The notes under the pieces: generated by a model
What the model saw: only the letters and a program-made list of their open reading frames with translations
Databases searched by the model: none
What the model was told of the DNA's origin: nothing
In this document: piece after piece, positions 60,990-64,000 of the stretch
How positions within the stretch are numbered: the stretch's first letter is position 1
Layout: the number at the start of each line of letters is the position of its first letter
DNA from: Methylocystis sp.
GTDB taxonomy: Bacteria > Pseudomonadota > Alphaproteobacteria > Rhizobiales > Beijerinckiaceae
Length of the DNA: 64,000 nt
Direction of reading: 5' to 3'
NCBI GenBank assembly: GCA_020252485.1
Contig: JADCCX010000002.1
Coordinates: forward strand, 1 to 64,000
Translations under genes and position numbers: made by a program

Positions 60990-63900
60990 TCAGAGCCCCG
61001 CCCGCCGGCGCAGATCGAGCGTCAGCGGGAATTCGGGATGCGGCGTCTCCACCGGCAGCAGGAAGGCGCCGGCCGTGTGGCCATGCGGCTCGAAGCGGGT
61101 GAGACGGCGCGCCTCTGCCTCGTTGCCGTTCACGGGGAATGTCTCGTAATTGCGCCCGCCGGGATGGGCCACGTGATAGATGCAGCCGCCGAGCGCCCGG
61201 CCGCTCCAGCGGTCGAAGATGTCGAAGGTGAGCGGCGCATCAACCGGCAGGCGCGGATGCAGCGCGAGCGAGGGCTGCCAGGCCTTGAAGCGTACGCCGG
61301 CCACCGCTTCGCCGCCGGTCGCCGTTTGCCGCAAGGGCACGGGGCGGCCGTTGCAGGCGACGGCGTAGCGCGAGGGATCGGCGCCCGATAGCTTCACCTG
61401 GAGGCGCTCGACCGAGCTGTCGGTGTAGCGGACAGTGCCGCCGATGGCGCCGGTTTCGCCCAGCACATGCCAGGGCTCGAGCGCCTGCCTGATCTCCAGT
61501 TTCACGCCCTCGTATTCGACATCGCCGCAATAGGGAAAGCGGAACTCCGCCTGGGCCCCGAACCATTCCGGACGAAGCGTGAAGCCGTGACGATCAAGGT
61601 CGCCGAGCACATCAAGAAAATCCTCCCAGATGAAATGCGGCAGCATGAAGCGGTCGTGCAGGACCGTTCCCCAGCGGGTCAACGGACCATCGAGCGGGGC
61701 CTGCCAGAGCCGGGCGATGATGGCGCGCAGCAGCACCTGCTGGGCGAGGCTCATGCGCGGGTCGGGGGGCATTTCGAAGCCGCGGAACTCAACCAATCCG
61801 AGCCTCCCCGTCGGACCGTCCGGCGAAAACAGCTTGTCGATGCAGATTTCCGAGCGGTGGGTGTTGCCGGTCACGTCGACCAGCAGATTCCGCAGCAGGC
61901 GGTCAACGATCCAGGGCAGCGGCGGCGCGTCGCCGTTGGGAGATGGGATTTGCGCCAGCGCGATCTCCAGCTCGTAAAGCGCGTCATGGCGCGCCTCGTC
62001 GATGCGCGGCGCCTGGCTCGTCGGTCCGATGAAGAGGCCGGAGAAGAGATAGGAGAGGCTCGGATGGCGCTGCCAATGCAGGATCAGGCTCTTCAGCAGA
62101 TCCGGCCGGCGCAGGAAGGGGCTGTCCAGCGTGGTCGCCCCGCCGACCACCACATGGTTGCCGCCGCCCGTGCCCGTATGCCGCCCGTCGAGCATGAACT
62201 TGTCGGCGCCCAGCCGGCATTGCCGCGCCTCGGCGTAGATCGCCTCCGTCGTCGCCACGCATTCCGCCCAGCTCGACGAGGGATGGATATTGACCTCGAT
62301 GACGCCGGGATCGGGCGCCACGCGGATGACATTCAGCCGCGGATCGGAAGGCGGCGGATAGCCCTCGATATGGACCGGCAGGCCGAGCTTGCGGGCAGCG
62401 GACTCGGCGGCCGCGATCAGCTCCAGATAATCCTCGAGACGCTCGGTGGGCGGCATGAAAACGCAGAGCCTTCCATCGCGCGGCTCCACGCAGATGGCGG
62501 TTCGGACCGCGCCATCCACAGGTTCAAGGCTCTGCTCATTGCGCGCTTGTCCGGCTTCGCTGGCCGTGAAATGCGCCGCCACAGGCGCCCGGCCGGACGG
62601 CGTGAGGGCGGCGGGATCGGGGAGTTGGCCGCGCGGTTCCGTCGGATCCGCCGGATGCAGGAACGGATATTGCGCGGGCGGCACATGGGGGAGCGAGCCG
62701 AGCGGCAGGCGATACCCGGCAGGGCTGTCGCCCGGCACCAGAAACAGGTGCTGGCGGCGCAGTTTCCAGCGCTCGGATTTCCAGCGCGGTCCCCCGCCTG
62801 CGGCGATGCCCTGCGATTGCCAGCTCTGGATCGGCAGCACGAAGCCGGATGGCGAGGTCAACCCGTTGCCGAACACCCGCGCGATCCGGTGACGCTCCTC
62901 GGGGTCCTTCAGCCGCGAATTCTCCGGCGTCACATTCTCCGGCAGATTGCCTTCCTTGAGGATCCATTCGGCCGGGTCTTCATAGGCGGGCACGATGTTC
63001 TGGTCCGACACGCCAAGCTCCGAGGCGAGCGTCCTGAGCAGCGTCTGCGCATCGGCGACCTTCGCGCCGGTGCTGGCTCCCTCTTGCGCCACCAGCGCAG
63101 GGTCCTGCCAGATCGGCTTGCCGTCGCGCCGCCAGTAGACCGAGAAGGTCCAGCGCGGCAGCGTCTCACCGGGATACCATTTGCCCTGCCCGTAATGCAG
63201 GAACCCGCCCGGCGCGAAGCGCTCTCTCAGCCGGCGGACCAGCTTGTCCGCCAGCGCCCGCTTTTGCGGCCCGACGGCATCGGTGTTCCATTCCGGGCTT
63301 TCGAAATCATCGATCGAGACGAAGGTCGGCTCGCCGCCCATGGTGAGGCGCACATCGCCTGCCGCGAGCGCCGCATCGACCTTGTGGCCGAGCGCATCGA
63401 GCGCCGCCCAGGATTCCTCCGAGAACGGCCTGGTGATGCGCGGGCTCTCCGAGACGCGCCTCACCTGCATGTCGAAGGCGAAGGCGGTGGCGGCGGCGCT
63501 CGCCATGCCCGCCACCGGCGCGGCATTGGCGTAATGCGGCGTGGCGGCGAGCGGAATATGGCTTTCGCCCGCCAGCAGGCCGGAGGTGGGATCAAGGCCG
63601 ATCCAGCCGGCGCCTGGCAGATAGGCCTCGACCCAGGCGTGCAGATCGGTGAAGTCGTGATCGGCGCCCGGCGGGCCATCGAGCGAGACGAGATCGGGCT
63701 TGAGCTGGATCAGATAGCCCGAGACGAACCTGGCCGCGATGCCCAGATGCCTGAGCGCCTGCACCAGCAGCCAGCCCGAATCGCGGCAGGAGCCGGAGGC
63801 GCGCTGAAACGTCTCCTCGGGGGTTTGCACGCCCGGCTCCATGCGGATGAGATAGCCGATCTCGCGGGCGACGCGGGCATTGAGATCGACGAGGAAACCG

Positions 63901-64000
63901 ACCGTGCGCCGCCGCTCGCGCGCGACCGTCGACAGGAAGTTCGACATCAGCGGGCCTACCGGCTCGGGGCGCAGATAGATCACCAGATCGGGCGCAATGT
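60990..64000 (-). CDS. Large transglutaminase-like/DUF2126 protein (N-terminus outside window)
   Basis: Open to the right edge; at least 1003 codons are visible. The N-terminal part seen has [20 protein letters not shown], then [38 protein letters not shown] with the catalytic Cys, [23 protein letters not shown] with His and Asp, typical of a transglutaminase-like core. The rest is the DUF2126 region, including [12 protein letters not shown] and [16 protein letters not shown] at 63983 exists, but the family has an N-terminal domain upstream, so the true start is outside the window. It precedes the ATP-grasp gene by 5 bp. Confidence 0.92.
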   Translation of the reverse strand, partial: IAPDLVIYLRPEPVGPLMSNFLSTVARERRRTVGFLVDLNARVAREIGYLIRMEPGVQTPEETFQRASGSCRDSGWLLVQALRHLGIAARFVSGYLIQLKPDLVSLDGPPGADHDFTDLHAWVEAYLPGAGWIGLDPTSGLLAGESHIPLAATPHYANAAPVAGMASAAATAFAFDMQVRRVSESPRITRPFSEESWAALDALGHKVDAALAAGDVRLTMGGEPTFVSIDDFESPEWNTDAVGPQKRALADKLVRRLRERFAPGGFLHYGQGKWYPGETLPRWTFSVYWRRDGKPIWQDPALVAQEGASTGAKVADAQTLLRTLASELGVSDQNIVPAYEDPAEWILKEGNLPENVTPENSRLKDPEERHRIARVFGNGLTSPSGFVLPIQSWQSQGIAAGGGPRWKSERWKLRRQHLFLVPGDSPAGYRLPLGSLPHVPPAQYPFLHPADPTEPRGQLPDPAALTPSGRAPVAAHFTASEAGQARNEQSLEPVDGAVRTAICVEPRDGRLCVFMPPTERLEDYLELIAAAESAARKLGLPVHIEGYPPPSDPRLNVIRVAPDPGVIEVNIHPSSSWAECVATTEAIYAEARQCRLGADKFMLDGRHTGTGGGNHVVVGGATTLDSPFLRRPDLLKSLILHWQRHPSLSYLFSGLFIGPTSQAPRIDEARHDALYELEIALAQIPSPNGDAPPLPWIVDRLLRNLLVDVTGNTHRSEICIDKLFSPDGPTGRLGLVEFRGFEMPPDPRMSLAQQVLLRAIIARLWQAPLDGPLTRWGTVLHDRFMLPHFIWEDFLDVLGDLDRHGFTLRPEWFGAQAEFRFPYCGDVEYEGVKLEIRQALEPWHVLGETGAIGGTVRYTDSSVERLQVKLSGADPSRYAVACNGRPVPLRQTATGGEAVAGVRFKAWQPSLALHPRLPVDAPLTFDIFDRWSGRALGGCIYHVAHPGGRNYETFPVNGNEAEARRLTRFEPHGHTAGAFLLPVETPHPEFPLTLDLRRRAGL

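Noticed and set aside
1-64000. CRISPR arrays, rRNA or tRNA genes
   Set aside because: No regularly spaced short repeats, and no cloverleaf or rRNA-like sequence noticed on either strand by reading; a dedicated RNA search was not possible.

Overview
The window is GC-rich, densely packed DNA from an alphaproteobacterium, most likely a member of the Hyphomicrobiales (Rhizobiales). The evidence is the trpA-accD-folC order, the purE-purK-YdcH cluster, an AccD that lacks a zinc ribbon, chemotaxis operons of the rhizobial type, dispersed intergenic palindromes and a solo flhA. No rRNA, tRNA or CRISPR array was seen.

1-20.7 kb: two complete chemotaxis operons lie head to tail on the minus strand. 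Operon 2 (20.66 to 11.35 kb) reads STAS, cheY, cheA, cheW, transmembrane MCP, cheW, cheR, cheB, and a degenerate MCP-like protein. Operon 1 (10.9 to 0.33 kb) reads cytosolic MCP, STAS, cheY, cheA, cheW, a large membrane MCP with a CheR-docking tail, cheR, cheD, and a REC-CheB-REC fusion. Operon 1 matches the gene order of the rhizobial che1 operon, with the separate cheY2 apparently fused to the end of CheB. The edge at 1-238 holds the end of a SEC-C motif protein.

20.7-25.5 kb: a tripartite tricarboxylate transporter operon (tctC-tctB-tctA, minus strand) is bracketed by two directly repeated, broken IS6-family elements. It looks like the remains of a composite transposon.

25.7-35.5 kb: a tight plus-strand operon encodes a metal-dependent amidohydrolase, a complete polyamine/opine-type ABC importer (permease, ATPase, binding protein, permease), a gamma-glutamyltransferase and an M24 aminopeptidase. 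An M20 peptidase faces it from the other strand. Together they look like a system for importing and hydrolysing a small amide or peptide substrate.

35.5-57.5 kb: mostly core genes. These are a TPR lipoprotein, rpsU, purK, purE, two YdcH-family genes, purA, a MuiA-like protein, flhA, the plsC-rimI-tsaB operon with a nearby Nfu-type iron-sulfur protein, ubiG, lysC, an FAD oxidoreductase, trpA, accD, folC and prpE.

57.7-64 kb: a minus-strand operon of a transglutaminase-like/DUF2126 protein (running off the right edge), a circularly permuted ATP-grasp fused to an alpha-E domain, and a second transglutaminase-like protein. This is a widespread but poorly characterised set predicted to make or process peptide conjugates.
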